A stretch of DNA of 64,000 nucleotides from Variovorax sp. Sphag1AA. Lineage in GTDB: Bacteria; Pseudomonadota; Gammaproteobacteria; Burkholderiales; Burkholderiaceae_C. Positions 51,968-60,908 of this stretch are shown piece after piece. The stretch is taken from positions 90,913 through 154,912 of the forward strand of contig NZ_JACHYC010000010.1 of assembly GCF_014192575.1 (NCBI RefSeq), in the 5' to 3' direction. The position numbers and the translations under genes were made by a program. Positions within the stretch are counted from its first letter, which is position 1. Each line of letters begins with the position of its first letter. The notes under the pieces were generated by a model, which was given only the letters and a program-made list of their open reading frames with translations, did no database searches and was not told where the DNA came from.

Positions 51968-52915
51968 ATGGCGCTCACTGGAGTATTACGCCCCGGACAC
52001 GTGGCAATCCGCGTGCTCGAAATGGGGCCGGCCCTCAAGCACTATGTCGACGTGCTGGGCCTGGTGGAAACCGGCCGCGACGAACAGGGCCGCGTCTACC
52101 TCAAGGCCTGGGATGAGCACGATCACCACAGCCTGGTGCTGCGCGAGGCCGACGAGGCGGGCATGGACTACATGGGCTGGAAGGTGGATTCGGCAGCGAC
52201 GCTGAAGAAGCTCGCCGCCGATGTGGAAGCGTCTGGACTGGCCAGCGACCTCCAGTGGATCGCGGCCGGCGAGCATCTGCACACCGGCGAGCGCTTCCGC
52301 TTCACGGTGCCCACGGGCCACGTGATGGAGCTGTATGCCGACAAGGGCAAGGTCGGCAACAACTGCGGCACGGACGGTCCCGACATCAACCCCGATCCGT
52401 GGCCCGAAGGCCTCAAGGGCATCGCGCCTTCGCGCTTCGACCACTGCCTGCTGTATGGCGACGACCTCGACGGCACGGTCAAGCTCTTCACCGAAGTGCT
52501 CGGCTTCAGCCTGGCCGAGCGCGTGATGACCACCGCGGACAAGAACTTCATGATCGCCGCGTTCCTGAGTTGCTCGAACAAGGCGCACGACGTGGCCTTC
52601 ATCCGCCAGCCGGTCAAGGGCAAGCTGCACCACGCATCGTTCGAGCTGGGCAGCTGGGAGAAGGTGCTGCGCGCGGCGGACATCCTCTCGCGCACGAAGA
52701 CCTCGATCGACCTGGGCCCGACGCGGCACGGCATCACGCGCGGCGAGACCATCTACTTCTTCGATCCCTCGGGCAATCGCAACGAGGTGTTTTCGGGCGG
52801 CTACATCTTCTACCCGGACAAGCCGGCGATCACCTGGTTCGACGAGACGCTGGGGCCGGCGATCTTCTATCACGACCGCCAGCTCAACGAAGCCTTCCTG
52901 TCGGTGTTCACCTGA
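51968..52915 (+). CDS. Catechol 2,3-dioxygenase, second copy
   Basis: A 315-aa extradiol dioxygenase. Iron ligands are in RFDHCLLYGDD, LHHASFEL and NRNEVFSGGY. It is strongly similar to dmpB, but with a five-residue longer loop (NNCGTDGPDINPDPW) before the catalytic domain. AAGGAGAT RBS overlaps the ferredoxin end. It cleaves the catechol produced by AntCAB. Kinetic specialisation relative to dmpB is likely but not readable. Confidence 0.93.
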   Translation: MALTGVLRPGHVAIRVLEMGPALKHYVDVLGLVETGRDEQGRVYLKAWDEHDHHSLVLREADEAGMDYMGWKVDSAATLKKLAADVEASGLASDLQWIAAGEHLHTGERFRFTVPTGHVMELYADKGKVGNNCGTDGPDINPDPWPEGLKGIAPSRFDHCLLYGDDLDGTVKLFTEVLGFSLAERVMTTADKNFMIAAFLSCSNKAHDVAFIRQPVKGKLHHASFELGSWEKVLRAADILSRTKTSIDLGPTRHGITRGETIYFFDPSGNRNEVFSGGYIFYPDKPAITWFDETLGPAIFYHDRQLNEAFLSVFT

Positions 52916-53346
52916 TGAGGATCAGCGTGCCCACCCAAACGCCGCACTGGGAGTTCGCCTCGGCGATGGTGCAGGCGGCCGTGCACTGGGCCGAGGAGGC
53001 CGGCATCCGGGTCAACGTCGCCGTCGTCGATGCGGGCGGCAACCTGGTGTCGTTCCTGCGCATGCCCGGTGCCTTCCTGCACTCGATCGACATCGCGATC
53101 GACAAGGCCTACACGGCCGCGAGTTTCGGGATGCCCACCAGCGGTTGGACCGACGCACTCGACAAGCACTCGTCGGCGGTGCGCGACGGCATCCCGATGC
53201 GCCCGCGAATGGTGTGCTTCGGCGGAGGCCTGCCGATCGAGCACGAGGGGCGGCTGATCGGCGGCATCGGCGTCTCTGGCGGCTCCGAACTGGAAGACGA
53301 AGCCTGCGCGCGAGCCGGGCTTACCGTTATGGCCATGACGACCTGA
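52915..53346 (+). CDS. GlcG/HbpS (DUF336) family protein
   Basis: A 143-aa protein with the family motifs VAVVDAGGNLVSFLRMPGA, then DKAYTAASFG, and the C-terminal GGIGVSGGSELEDE. HbpS-type members bind haem or Fe, or act as redox sensors; others occur in catabolic operons with no known activity. ATG overlaps the C23O stop by one base. The dmp operon at 26-38 kb has no counterpart. Confidence 0.85.
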   Translation: MRISVPTQTPHWEFASAMVQAAVHWAEEAGIRVNVAVVDAGGNLVSFLRMPGAFLHSIDIAIDKAYTAASFGMPTSGWTDALDKHSSAVRDGIPMRPRMVCFGGGLPIEHEGRLIGGIGVSGGSELEDEACARAGLTVMAMTT

Positions 53347-53362
53347 ATCGAAGGAAAGCGAA

Positions 53363-54826
53363 ATGAGCAAGGACATTCTGAATTTCATCAACGGCGAGTA
53401 CGTCAAGAACCTCAGCGGCAAGACCTACGAGAAGCGCAACCCGGTCGACAACTCGCTCATCGGCATGGTCTACGAGGCCGGCAAGCCGGAGGTCGATGCC
53501 GCTGTTGCGGCAGCCCATGCGGCGCTGCGCGGCCCCTGGGGCAAGCTGTCGGTCGTGGAGCGCTGCGCCATGCTCGATGGGCTGGTGGCCGAGATCAACC
53601 ACCGCTTCGACGACTTTTTGCAGGCCGAGATCGCCGACACCGGCAAGCCTGCGCACCTGGCCTCCCACGTGGACATTCCGCGTGGCGCGGCCAACTTCCA
53701 GATCTTTACCGACACCATCAAGAACGCCTCGACCGAATCGTTCGAGATGCGCACACCCGACGGCAAGACCGCGCGCAGCTACGGCGTGCGCGTGCCGCGC
53801 GGCGTGATCGCGATCATCTGCCCCTGGAACCTGCCGCTCTTGCTGATGACCTGGAAGGCTGGCCCTGCGCTCGCCTGTGGCAACACCGTGGTCGTCAAGC
53901 CGTCGGAAGCCACGCCGAGCACCGCCACGCTGCTGGGTGAGGTGATGAACAAGGTCGGCGTGCCCAAGGGCGTCTACAACGTCGTGAACGGCTTCGGCGT
54001 GGATTCGGCCGGCTCTTTCCTGACCTCGCATCCGCAGGTCAACGGCATCACCTTCACCGGGGAAACGAAGACCGGCACCGCGATCATGAAGGCGGGCGCC
54101 GACGGCATCCGCCCCGTGTCGCTTGAACTTGGCGGCAAGAACGCTGCGCTGGTGTTCGCCGACTGTGATTTCGACAACGCAGTGGCCACGGTGACACGCT
54201 CGTGCTTCGAAAACGCCGGCCAGGTCTGCCTGGGCACGGAGCGCGTGTATGTGCAGCGCCCGATCTTCGACAAGTTCGTGCAGGCGCTCAAGGCACAGGC
54301 CGAAGCCATGAAGCCGGGCCGCCCGTTCGACAAGGAAACGAAGATCGGCCCGCTGGTGAGCAAGGTCCACCAGAAGAAGGTGCTCGGCCTCTATGAGAAG
54401 GCCAAGGAAGAGGGCGCCACCATCGTGACCGGCGGTGGCATCCCCGACATGCCGGCCGACCTGAAGGACGGCTGCTGGGTGCAGCCGACGATCTGGACCG
54501 GCCTGCCGGAAACCGCCACCGTCGTCACCGAAGAGATCTTCGGCCCGTGCTGCCACATCCAGCCCTTCAACACCGAAGAGGAAGTGCTGAACATGGTCAA
54601 CGCCAATCGCTACGGCTTGGCCACGTCGATCCACACGCAGGACATCAGTCGCGCGATGCGTCTGGCGGCCGCGATCGAAGTGGGCCTGTGCTGGATCAAC
54701 AGCTGGTTCCTGCGCGACCTGCGCACGTCGTTCGGCGGCTCCAAGCAGTCGGGCATCGGTCGCGAGGGAGGCGTGCACTCGCTCGAGTTCTACACAGAGC
54801 TTCGCAACGTGATGGTCAAGTACTGA
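53363..54826 (+). CDS. 2-Hydroxymuconic semialdehyde dehydrogenase, second copy
   Basis: A 487-aa NAD-dependent ALDH with ICPWNLPLLLMTWK, LELGGKNAA and the nucleophile Cys in GQVCLGTERV. It is paralogous to dmpC throughout. GAAAG-type RBS, 16 bp after the HbpS-like gene. A palindromic repeat lies between it and the next gene. Confidence 0.93.
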   Translation: MSKDILNFINGEYVKNLSGKTYEKRNPVDNSLIGMVYEAGKPEVDAAVAAAHAALRGPWGKLSVVERCAMLDGLVAEINHRFDDFLQAEIADTGKPAHLASHVDIPRGAANFQIFTDTIKNASTESFEMRTPDGKTARSYGVRVPRGVIAIICPWNLPLLLMTWKAGPALACGNTVVVKPSEATPSTATLLGEVMNKVGVPKGVYNVVNGFGVDSAGSFLTSHPQVNGITFTGETKTGTAIMKAGADGIRPVSLELGGKNAALVFADCDFDNAVATVTRSCFENAGQVCLGTERVYVQRPIFDKFVQALKAQAEAMKPGRPFDKETKIGPLVSKVHQKKVLGLYEKAKEEGATIVTGGGIPDMPADLKDGCWVQPTIWTGLPETATVVTEEIFGPCCHIQPFNTEEEVLNMVNANRYGLATSIHTQDISRAMRLAAAIEVGLCWINSWFLRDLRTSFGGSKQSGIGREGGVHSLEFYTELRNVMVKY

Positions 54827-54832
54827 ATGAAG

Positions 54833-54957
54833 CTCACCCCCAGGCTCGCGCACTTCGTGTCGCTCTCCACCCCCTCTCCGGGGGCAATCCCTGCGGCCCG
54901 GCGAAGCCGGTTCCGCGGGATTCTCCGAACGGGCCTCGCTTCGCGGGCCGGCTTGGT
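54833..54957. repeat. Comamonadaceae-type interspersed palindromic repeat
   Basis: The 183-bp gap holds CACCCCC...CTCTCCGGGGG and a nested hairpin at 54886-54922 (AATCCC-t-GCGG outer arm, CCGGC-GAA-GCCGG inner arm, CCGC-GGGATT return). CCCCCAGGCTCGCGCACTTC-like words are familiar as a dispersed repeat in Variovorax/Acidovorax/Delftia genomes (from memory). It interrupts the otherwise tight operon and may attenuate distal genes. Confidence 0.7.
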
Positions 54958-55009
54958 TCATGCGATGCGGGTGGCGCGCTGCGCAATGGATAACTGAGGA
55001 AGACGAAAC

Positions 55010-55792
55010 ATGGAAGCAAGAAAAATTGAAAGCTACGGCGATGCGCTCTATGACGCGCTCGTTGAGTGCAAGCCGATCGACCCGATCACCGATCGTGAAC
55101 CCGACATCAGCATCGAGGACGCCTACCAGATCCAGCTGCGGATGATCCAGCGTCGAATCGACGCCGGCGAGACGGTGGTCGGCAAGAAGATCGGCGTCAC
55201 CAGCAAGATGGTGATGGACATGCTGAAGGTGAACCAGCCCGACTTCGGCCAGTTGCTGTCGGCGATGGTTTTCAACGAAGGCGAGCCGGTGCTCGTGGAC
55301 AGCCTCATCGCGCCCAAGGCCGAGGCCGAAGTGGCCTTCCTGCTCAAGCGCGATCTTGAAGGCCCCGGCGTTACCGCAGCCGACGTGCTGCGCGCCACCG
55401 AGTGCGTGATGCCGTGCTTCGAGATCGTCGATTCGCGCATCCGGGACTGGAAGATCAAGATCCAGGACACGGTGGCCGACAACGCATCGTGCGGCGTGCT
55501 CACGCTCGGTGGGCAGCGCCGCAGCCCGCGCGACCTCGACCTCGCGCTGGCCGGCATGGTGCTGGAGAAGAACGGCGAGGTCATCAGCACCTCGACCGGC
55601 GCCTCGGTGCAGGGCTCGCCGGTGAACGCGGTCGCGTGGCTCGCGAACACGCTGGGGCGCCTCGGCATCGGCCTGAAGGCAGGCGAAATCATCCTGTCGG
55701 GCTCGCAGTCGCCCCTCGTGCCGGTGAAGGCCGGCGACAGCCTCTACTGCAGCGTGGGCGGCCTGGGCGGCACCTCGGTGCGATTCATCTGA
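55010..55792 (+). CDS. 2-Oxopent-4-enoate hydratase, second copy
   Basis: A 260-aa FAH-like hydratase (VGKKIGVTSKMVMDML, APKAEAEVAFLL, DSRIRDWKIKI, SPVNAVAWLANTLG), paralogous to dmpE. GAGGAA RBS. It presumably forms a complex with the decarboxylase encoded next. Confidence 0.92.
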   Translation: MEARKIESYGDALYDALVECKPIDPITDREPDISIEDAYQIQLRMIQRRIDAGETVVGKKIGVTSKMVMDMLKVNQPDFGQLLSAMVFNEGEPVLVDSLIAPKAEAEVAFLLKRDLEGPGVTAADVLRATECVMPCFEIVDSRIRDWKIKIQDTVADNASCGVLTLGGQRRSPRDLDLALAGMVLEKNGEVISTSTGASVQGSPVNAVAWLANTLGRLGIGLKAGEIILSGSQSPLVPVKAGDSLYCSVGGLGGTSVRFI

Positions 55793-55809
55793 TAGCCAAG
55801 GAACACCTC

Positions 55810-56601
55810 ATGAGCACACTCGACAAGAGCGAAGTCACGCGCCTCGCGGAGCTTCTCGAAGCCGCGGAACTGCAGGCGCGCGACGTCACCAAGATCACCG
55901 ACGACTACCCCGGCATGGACTGGGATGACGCCTACGCCATCCAGGAGGCGCTTCGCGGCCTGAAGGAAGGTCGCGGGCACAAGATCGTCGGCCTCAAGGC
56001 GGGCCTGACGTCCTTCGCGAAGATGAAGCAGATGGGCGTGACGAGCCCGGTGTTCGGCTTCGTTGCGGACTACATGGCGCGGCCCGACGGCGGCGACATC
56101 GAGACCTCCCAGCTGATCCACCCCAAGGTGGAAGCGGAGATCTGCATCGTTACGAAGGCGCCGCTGAAGGGCCCCGGCTGCCATGTGGCTTCAGTCATGG
56201 CTGCGACGGACTTCGTGGTGCCTGCCGTCGAGGTCATCGACTCGCGCTACCGCGACTTCAAGTTCGACCTCAAGAGCGTCATTGCCGACAACACCTCCGC
56301 TTCGCGCTTCGTGATCGGCGGGCGCATGCGCGATCTTGCCGAGCTCGACCTGCGCACGCTCGGCGTGGTGCTGGAGAAGAACGGCGAAGTGGTCAGCATG
56401 GCGGCCGGCGCGGCGGTGCTCGGCCATCCGCTCGCGGCGGTCGCGATGCTCGCCAACCACCTGGGCGCGCGCGGCCAGGAGATCCCGGCGGGCACTTTCA
56501 TCATGACCGGCGGCGTGACCGAGGCGATCGCGGTCGAGAAGGGCGACAGCGTGGCGGTGCGCTTCCAGGACCTGGGCACTGTCTCGATGCGCTTCGTCTG
56601 A
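55810..56601 (+). CDS. 4-Oxalocrotonate decarboxylase, second copy
   Basis: A 263-aa decarboxylase (IVGLKAGLTSFAKMKQMG, IHPKVEAEICIV, IDSRYRDFKFDLKSVIADN), paralogous to dmpH. It starts 17 bp after the hydratase, the usual gene pairing for the physical complex. No aldolase or acylating dehydrogenase gene lies between or after, unlike the dmp operon. Confidence 0.92.
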   Translation: MSTLDKSEVTRLAELLEAAELQARDVTKITDDYPGMDWDDAYAIQEALRGLKEGRGHKIVGLKAGLTSFAKMKQMGVTSPVFGFVADYMARPDGGDIETSQLIHPKVEAEICIVTKAPLKGPGCHVASVMAATDFVVPAVEVIDSRYRDFKFDLKSVIADNTSASRFVIGGRMRDLAELDLRTLGVVLEKNGEVVSMAAGAAVLGHPLAAVAMLANHLGARGQEIPAGTFIMTGGVTEAIAVEKGDSVAVRFQDLGTVSMRFV

Positions 56602-56615
56602 GCCGGAGCCGCGCG

Positions 56616-56807
56616 ATGCCCTTTGCACAGATCTACATGATGGAAGGCCGCACCGAGGAGCAGAAGCGCGCCGTGATCGAGAAGGTCACGCAGGCGCTGG
56701 TGGATGCGGTCGACGCGCCCCGGCCCAGCGTGCGCGTGCTGATCCATGACGTGCCCAAGGAGAACTGGGGCATCGCCGGCGAAACCGCGAAATCGCTCGG
56801 CCGCTGA
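56616..56807 (+). CDS. 4-Oxalocrotonate tautomerase, second copy
   Basis: A 63-aa tautomerase starting MPFAQIYMMEG with Pro1 exposed after Met removal and GRTEEQKR at residues 11-18. It is paralogous to dmpI (VRVLIHDVPKENWG near the C-terminus). Last gene of the second meta-cleavage set. Confidence 0.92.
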   Translation: MPFAQIYMMEGRTEEQKRAVIEKVTQALVDAVDAPRPSVRVLIHDVPKENWGIAGETAKSLGR

Positions 56808-56860
56808 ACGCGCGCCTTCCTACCGACATCCGAGTCGCCCCACACAGAGAAGAACACTCC

Positions 56861-59800
56861 ATGGCCACCAAGAAAGACACCCTCAACGCCTTCACCCAGG
56901 AGGAAGGCGCGATCCACCTCGGCGGCATCGACGCGCTGGTGCGCCTCACGCTCGACCAGGTGCGCACCGATGCGCGTCGCGGGCTGAAGACCGGCATGTT
57001 CGTCTCCGGCTATCGCGGCTCGCCCGTGGGCATGCTGGATGCGTCGCTGATCCGCCAGCAGAAGCTGCTGGAGGGCCACAACATCCGCTTCGTCGACGGC
57101 CTCAACGAGGACCTCGCCGCCACGGCCGTGTGGGGCACGCAGATGATGCACACCGTCGGCAAGCAGAAGTTCGACGGCGTCACCGGCATGTGGTACGGCA
57201 AGGCGCCCGGCGTGGACCGCAGCGGCGATGCGCTCAAGCACGCCAATTACACCGGTATCGGCAAGAACGGCGGCGTGCTCGCGGTGGTGGGCGACGACCC
57301 GAGCTGCAAGAGCTCGTCGCTGTGCAGCCAGTCCGAGCCGATGCTGTTCCACGTCGGCATGCCGTCGCTCTATCCGGGCAACGTGCAGGAGATCCTCGAC
57401 CTGGGCCTGCACGGCTACAACATGTCGCGTCTGTCGGGCCTCTGGGTGGGCCTGAAGATCGTCACCAACGTGGCGGACGGCACCGGCACGGCCAACGTCT
57501 CGCCCGATCGGCTGAAGTTCGTCACGCCGGACCTGATGTTCGACGGCAAGCCCTTCACGCCGAACATGAACCTCGGCATGAATGTGCGCGCAGAAGCGCT
57601 GGAGATGGAGCAGTCGCTCTACACGCGCCGCCTCGAAGTCGCCAAGCGCTATGCGCGCGAGAACAAGCTGAACAACGTCGTCTTCGAGAACCGCGATGCG
57701 TGGCTGGGCATCATCACGGCCGGCAAGACCTACAACGACCTGCGCCAGGCCTTCCTGGAGTTGGGTCTGGACGACGATGCCCTGCGCCGCTATGGCATCC
57801 GCATCCTCAAGATGGGCATGCTGTTCCCGATGGAGCCGAGCATCGTGCGCGACTTCGCGCAGGGGCTGGAAGAGATCTTCGTCATCGAGGAGAAGCGCCC
57901 CTTCCTGGAGATGTTCGCCAAGAACGTGCTCTACGGCATGGCGAACGCGCCGCGCATCGTCGGCAAGTTCGATGAAGAAGAGAAAGAGCTCCTGCCGCAC
58001 TACGGCGAGTTCGAGTCCGACGTGATCGGCCGTGCGCTGACCAAGCGCCTCTCGCGCAAGGCCAGTGTCGAATCGGCCGAATCTTGGCTCAAGCGGCTCG
58101 ACGAGATCCACGCCCGCGCCAAGCTGGCCACCTCCACGCGCACCGCGTGGTATTGCTCGGGCTGCCCGCACAACAGCTCCACGCAGGCCGTGGACGGCAG
58201 CATCGTCTCCGCCGGCATCGGCTGCCACACGATGGCGATGTGGATGGACCGCAATGTCGTGATGGGCACGCACATGGGTGCCGAGGGCGCGCAGTGGATC
58301 GGCATGGCACCGTTCACCGACACCAAGCACATCTTCCAGAACATGGGCGATGGCACCTACGCGCACTCTGGCAGCCTCGCGATCCGCTACGCGGCGTCGA
58401 CCAACGCCAACATCACCTTCAAGCTGCTGCGCAACGCGCACACCTCGATGACCGGCGGGCAAGAGATCATGGGCGCGCATCCGGTCGCGAGCATGGTGTC
58501 CGACCTGCTGGCCAACGGCGTGAAGAAAGTGATCGTCACTACCAACGACCTCGTTCCCTATCAAGGCGTGACCCTCTCCGGCGGCACCGAGGTATGGCAC
58601 CGCGACCGGCTCGACGAGGCACAGCGCGTGCTGGCGGCGACCGAGGGCACCACGGTGCTGATCCACGACCAGGAGTGCGCCGCCGAATTGCGACGCGCGC
58701 GCAGCCGCGGCAAGGCCGAGGAGCCGGCGGAAGTCACCGTCATCAACGAACGCGTGTGCGAAGGTTGCGGCGACTGCGGCGTGAAGTCCAACTGCATGAG
58801 CGTGGAGCCGGTGGACACCGAGTTCGGACGCAAGACGCGCATCCACCAGTCCTCCTGCAACAAGGACTTCTCGTGCGTGAAGGGCTTCTGCCCGTCGTTC
58901 CTCACGATCACGCCGAACCCCGAGCCGGCTGCGGCGGACGGCGCGAAGAAGAAAAAGAAGAAAGGCCGCATCCCGGTGCTGGACCGCGTGCTGCCCGATC
59001 CGGTCAACAAGGTCGACGACAGCTTCGGTTTCGGCATCCACGTGATGGGCATCGGCGGCACCGGCTCGGTGACGGTGGTCGCGACCATCGCGAACGCGGC
59101 GCGGCTCGAAGGCAAGCACGTCGTGGGGCTCGACCAGACCGGCCTCGCGCAGAAGGGCGGGGCGGTGATCTCCGACATCAAGATCACGCATGCGCCCTTC
59201 ACCGGCGCAAACAAGATCTCCGACGGCCGCACGGACCTGTACCTGGGCTTCGACATCCTGAACGCGACCGATCCGAAGAACCTCGACAAGTGCCTGCCCG
59301 AGCGCACCATTGCGGTGGTGTCGACGACGCGTACGCCGACGGGGCAGATGATCGCGAACCGCAAGACCGTCTTCCCGATCGTGCCGGACCTGACTGCAGG
59401 CATCGACCGCGTGACGCGCAAGGCGGACAACGTCTATCTCGACGGCCAGGCACTGGCCGAAGGGCTCTTCGGCGATGCGATGGCGACGAACAACTTCATG
59501 GTGGGCGTGGCCTTCCAGGCGGGCACGATCCCGCTGAAGGCGGAGTCGATCGAAGCGGCCATCCAGGCGTCCGGCGTCGGTGTCGAGCAGAGCCTGGCCG
59601 CCTTCCGCTGGGGCCGCATGGCGGTGGTCGATCGCGCCCATGTACTGGCCGAGATCGCGAAGTACGCACCTTCCAGCAAGAAGCCCGAACTCTCGCCGGT
59701 TGCGCGCGCCATCGTCGACACCACCGGCGCACAGGGGGAGACGCGACGCCTGCTGGAAGTGCGCGTGCCGGAGCTGATCGCCTTCCAGGACGAGGGCTAC

Positions 59801-60424
59801 GCGAAGCGCTACGCGAACGTCATCGCCAAGGTGGTTGCGGCCGAGCGGCGTGTGACGCCGGAGTCGACCAAGCTGGCGGAGACGGCGGCACGCTACCTCT
59901 ACAAGCTCATGGCCTACAAGGACGAGTACGAAGTGGCCCGCCTGCACAGCGACCCGGCCTTCCTCGCGCAGCTCGATGCCATGTTCCCCAATGGCTACAG
60001 CGTCAAGTACAACCTCGCGCCGCCGACCATTTCGAAGCGTGACCCGGTGACCGGCCATTTGCTCAAGCGGCAGTTCGGTCCTTGGATGAAGGCCGCGTTC
60101 GGCGTGCTCGCAAAGCTCAAGGGCCTGCGCGGCGGTCCGTTGGACTTCTTCGGCAACACCGCCGAGCGGCTGGAGGAGCGCCGTCTCATCCAGAACTACG
60201 TCGTGCTGCTCGAAGAGATCGTGCACCGGCTGACGCCCGCCAATCACGCCGCCGCAGTGGCACTGGCCAGCGTGCCGGACGAGATCCGCGGCTACGGCCA
60301 TGTGAAGGAAAAGAGCATCGCCGCCGCCGCGCAACTGGAGGCGCAGCGCAGGGAGGCATTCCTGCGCCCGCCGGAAACGCACTGGACGGAGCCCGAGCGC
60401 GAAATCGAGACGCTGGCCGCCTGA
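56861..60424 (+). CDS. Fused indolepyruvate:ferredoxin oxidoreductase-family protein
   Basis: A 1187-aa 2-oxoacid:ferredoxin oxidoreductase in which the IorA- and IorB-type parts are joined. The N-terminal part has the KTGMFVSGYRGSPVG pyrimidine-domain motif. A ThDP domain is central (SAGIGCHTMAMW, MGDGTYAHSGSLA). A Cys-rich Fe-S region follows (CEGCGDCGVKSNC, then NKDFSCVKGFCPSF; residues about 632-690). The gamma domain comes after it (GIGGTGSVTVV, DQTGLAQKGGAV), then a long C-terminal part. Such enzymes oxidise arylpyruvates to aryl-acyl-CoA. Its place between meta-cleavage and PHA genes is unusual. The substrate is uncertain. Confidence 0.88.
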   Translation: MATKKDTLNAFTQEEGAIHLGGIDALVRLTLDQVRTDARRGLKTGMFVSGYRGSPVGMLDASLIRQQKLLEGHNIRFVDGLNEDLAATAVWGTQMMHTVGKQKFDGVTGMWYGKAPGVDRSGDALKHANYTGIGKNGGVLAVVGDDPSCKSSSLCSQSEPMLFHVGMPSLYPGNVQEILDLGLHGYNMSRLSGLWVGLKIVTNVADGTGTANVSPDRLKFVTPDLMFDGKPFTPNMNLGMNVRAEALEMEQSLYTRRLEVAKRYARENKLNNVVFENRDAWLGIITAGKTYNDLRQAFLELGLDDDALRRYGIRILKMGMLFPMEPSIVRDFAQGLEEIFVIEEKRPFLEMFAKNVLYGMANAPRIVGKFDEEEKELLPHYGEFESDVIGRALTKRLSRKASVESAESWLKRLDEIHARAKLATSTRTAWYCSGCPHNSSTQAVDGSIVSAGIGCHTMAMWMDRNVVMGTHMGAEGAQWIGMAPFTDTKHIFQNMGDGTYAHSGSLAIRYAASTNANITFKLLRNAHTSMTGGQEIMGAHPVASMVSDLLANGVKKVIVTTNDLVPYQGVTLSGGTEVWHRDRLDEAQRVLAATEGTTVLIHDQECAAELRRARSRGKAEEPAEVTVINERVCEGCGDCGVKSNCMSVEPVDTEFGRKTRIHQSSCNKDFSCVKGFCPSFLTITPNPEPAAADGAKKKKKKGRIPVLDRVLPDPVNKVDDSFGFGIHVMGIGGTGSVTVVATIANAARLEGKHVVGLDQTGLAQKGGAVISDIKITHAPFTGANKISDGRTDLYLGFDILNATDPKNLDKCLPERTIAVVSTTRTPTGQMIANRKTVFPIVPDLTAGIDRVTRKADNVYLDGQALAEGLFGDAMATNNFMVGVAFQAGTIPLKAESIEAAIQASGVGVEQSLAAFRWGRMAVVDRAHVLAEIAKYAPSSKKPELSPVARAIVDTTGAQGETRRLLEVRVPELIAFQDEGYAKRYANVIAKVVAAERRVTPESTKLAETAARYLYKLMAYKDEYEVARLHSDPAFLAQLDAMFPNGYSVKYNLAPPTISKRDPVTGHLLKRQFGPWMKAAFGVLAKLKGLRGGPLDFFGNTAERLEERRLIQNYVVLLEEIVHRLTPANHAAAVALASVPDEIRGYGHVKEKSIAAAAQLEAQRREAFLRPPETHWTEPEREIETLAA

Positions 60425-60448
60425 AGCACTGCAGAGGACCACTACGCC

Positions 60449-60883
60449 ATGAACCCACTCAACGGCTACGACTTCGAAGACCTCGAACCCGGCATGCACG
60501 CGACCTTCGCGAAGACCATCACCGAGGCCGACATCGTGCTCTTTGCTGCCGCCTCGGGCGACAACAACGCGGTGCACATCAACGAAGAGTTCGCGCAAAC
60601 CACGCAGTTCAAGGGGCGCATCGCGCACGGCATGCTGAGCGCGAGCGTGATCTCTGCCGCGATCGCCGGGCGGCTGCCGGGGCCCGGAACCATCTATCTA
60701 GGGCAGAACCTGCGCTTCAAGGCACCCGTGAGGCCGGGCGACACGGTGCATGCCACCGTGACCGTCAAGGAACTGGCAACGGAGAAGAAGCGCGTGACGC
60801 TGACGACGGTCTGCACCGTGGGCGGCAAGGTGGTCATCGAAGGCGATGCCGTCGTCATGCCGACATCGAGGCATGCCCGCTAG
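60449..60883 (+). CDS. MaoC-like (R)-specific enoyl-CoA hydratase
   Basis: A 144-aa hot-dog-fold hydratase. The hydratase-2 motif (FAAASGDNNAVHINEEFA, with catalytic Asp and His) and FKGRIAHGMLSAS are intact. PhaJ-type members supply (R)-3-hydroxyacyl-CoA to PHA synthase, and phasin and phaC genes follow at once. It starts 24 bp after the IOR gene and is probably in the same transcript. Confidence 0.85.
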   Translation: MNPLNGYDFEDLEPGMHATFAKTITEADIVLFAAASGDNNAVHINEEFAQTTQFKGRIAHGMLSASVISAAIAGRLPGPGTIYLGQNLRFKAPVRPGDTVHATVTVKELATEKKRVTLTTVCTVGGKVVIEGDAVVMPTSRHAR

Positions 60884-60908
60884 ACACCGACAACACAAGG
60901 AGACATCC

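Noticed and set aside
54833..55000. Small coding gene between the second dehydrogenase and hydratase
   Set aside because: The stretch is a palindromic repeat. Its open frames have repeat-like composition and no credible RBS.
56633..60628. 1331-codon open frame on the minus strand
   Set aside because: Antisense to the IOR gene and its neighbours. It is an artefact of high GC third positions: low-complexity His/Arg/Val-rich translation, no family motif, and the plus-strand gene has complete domain structure.
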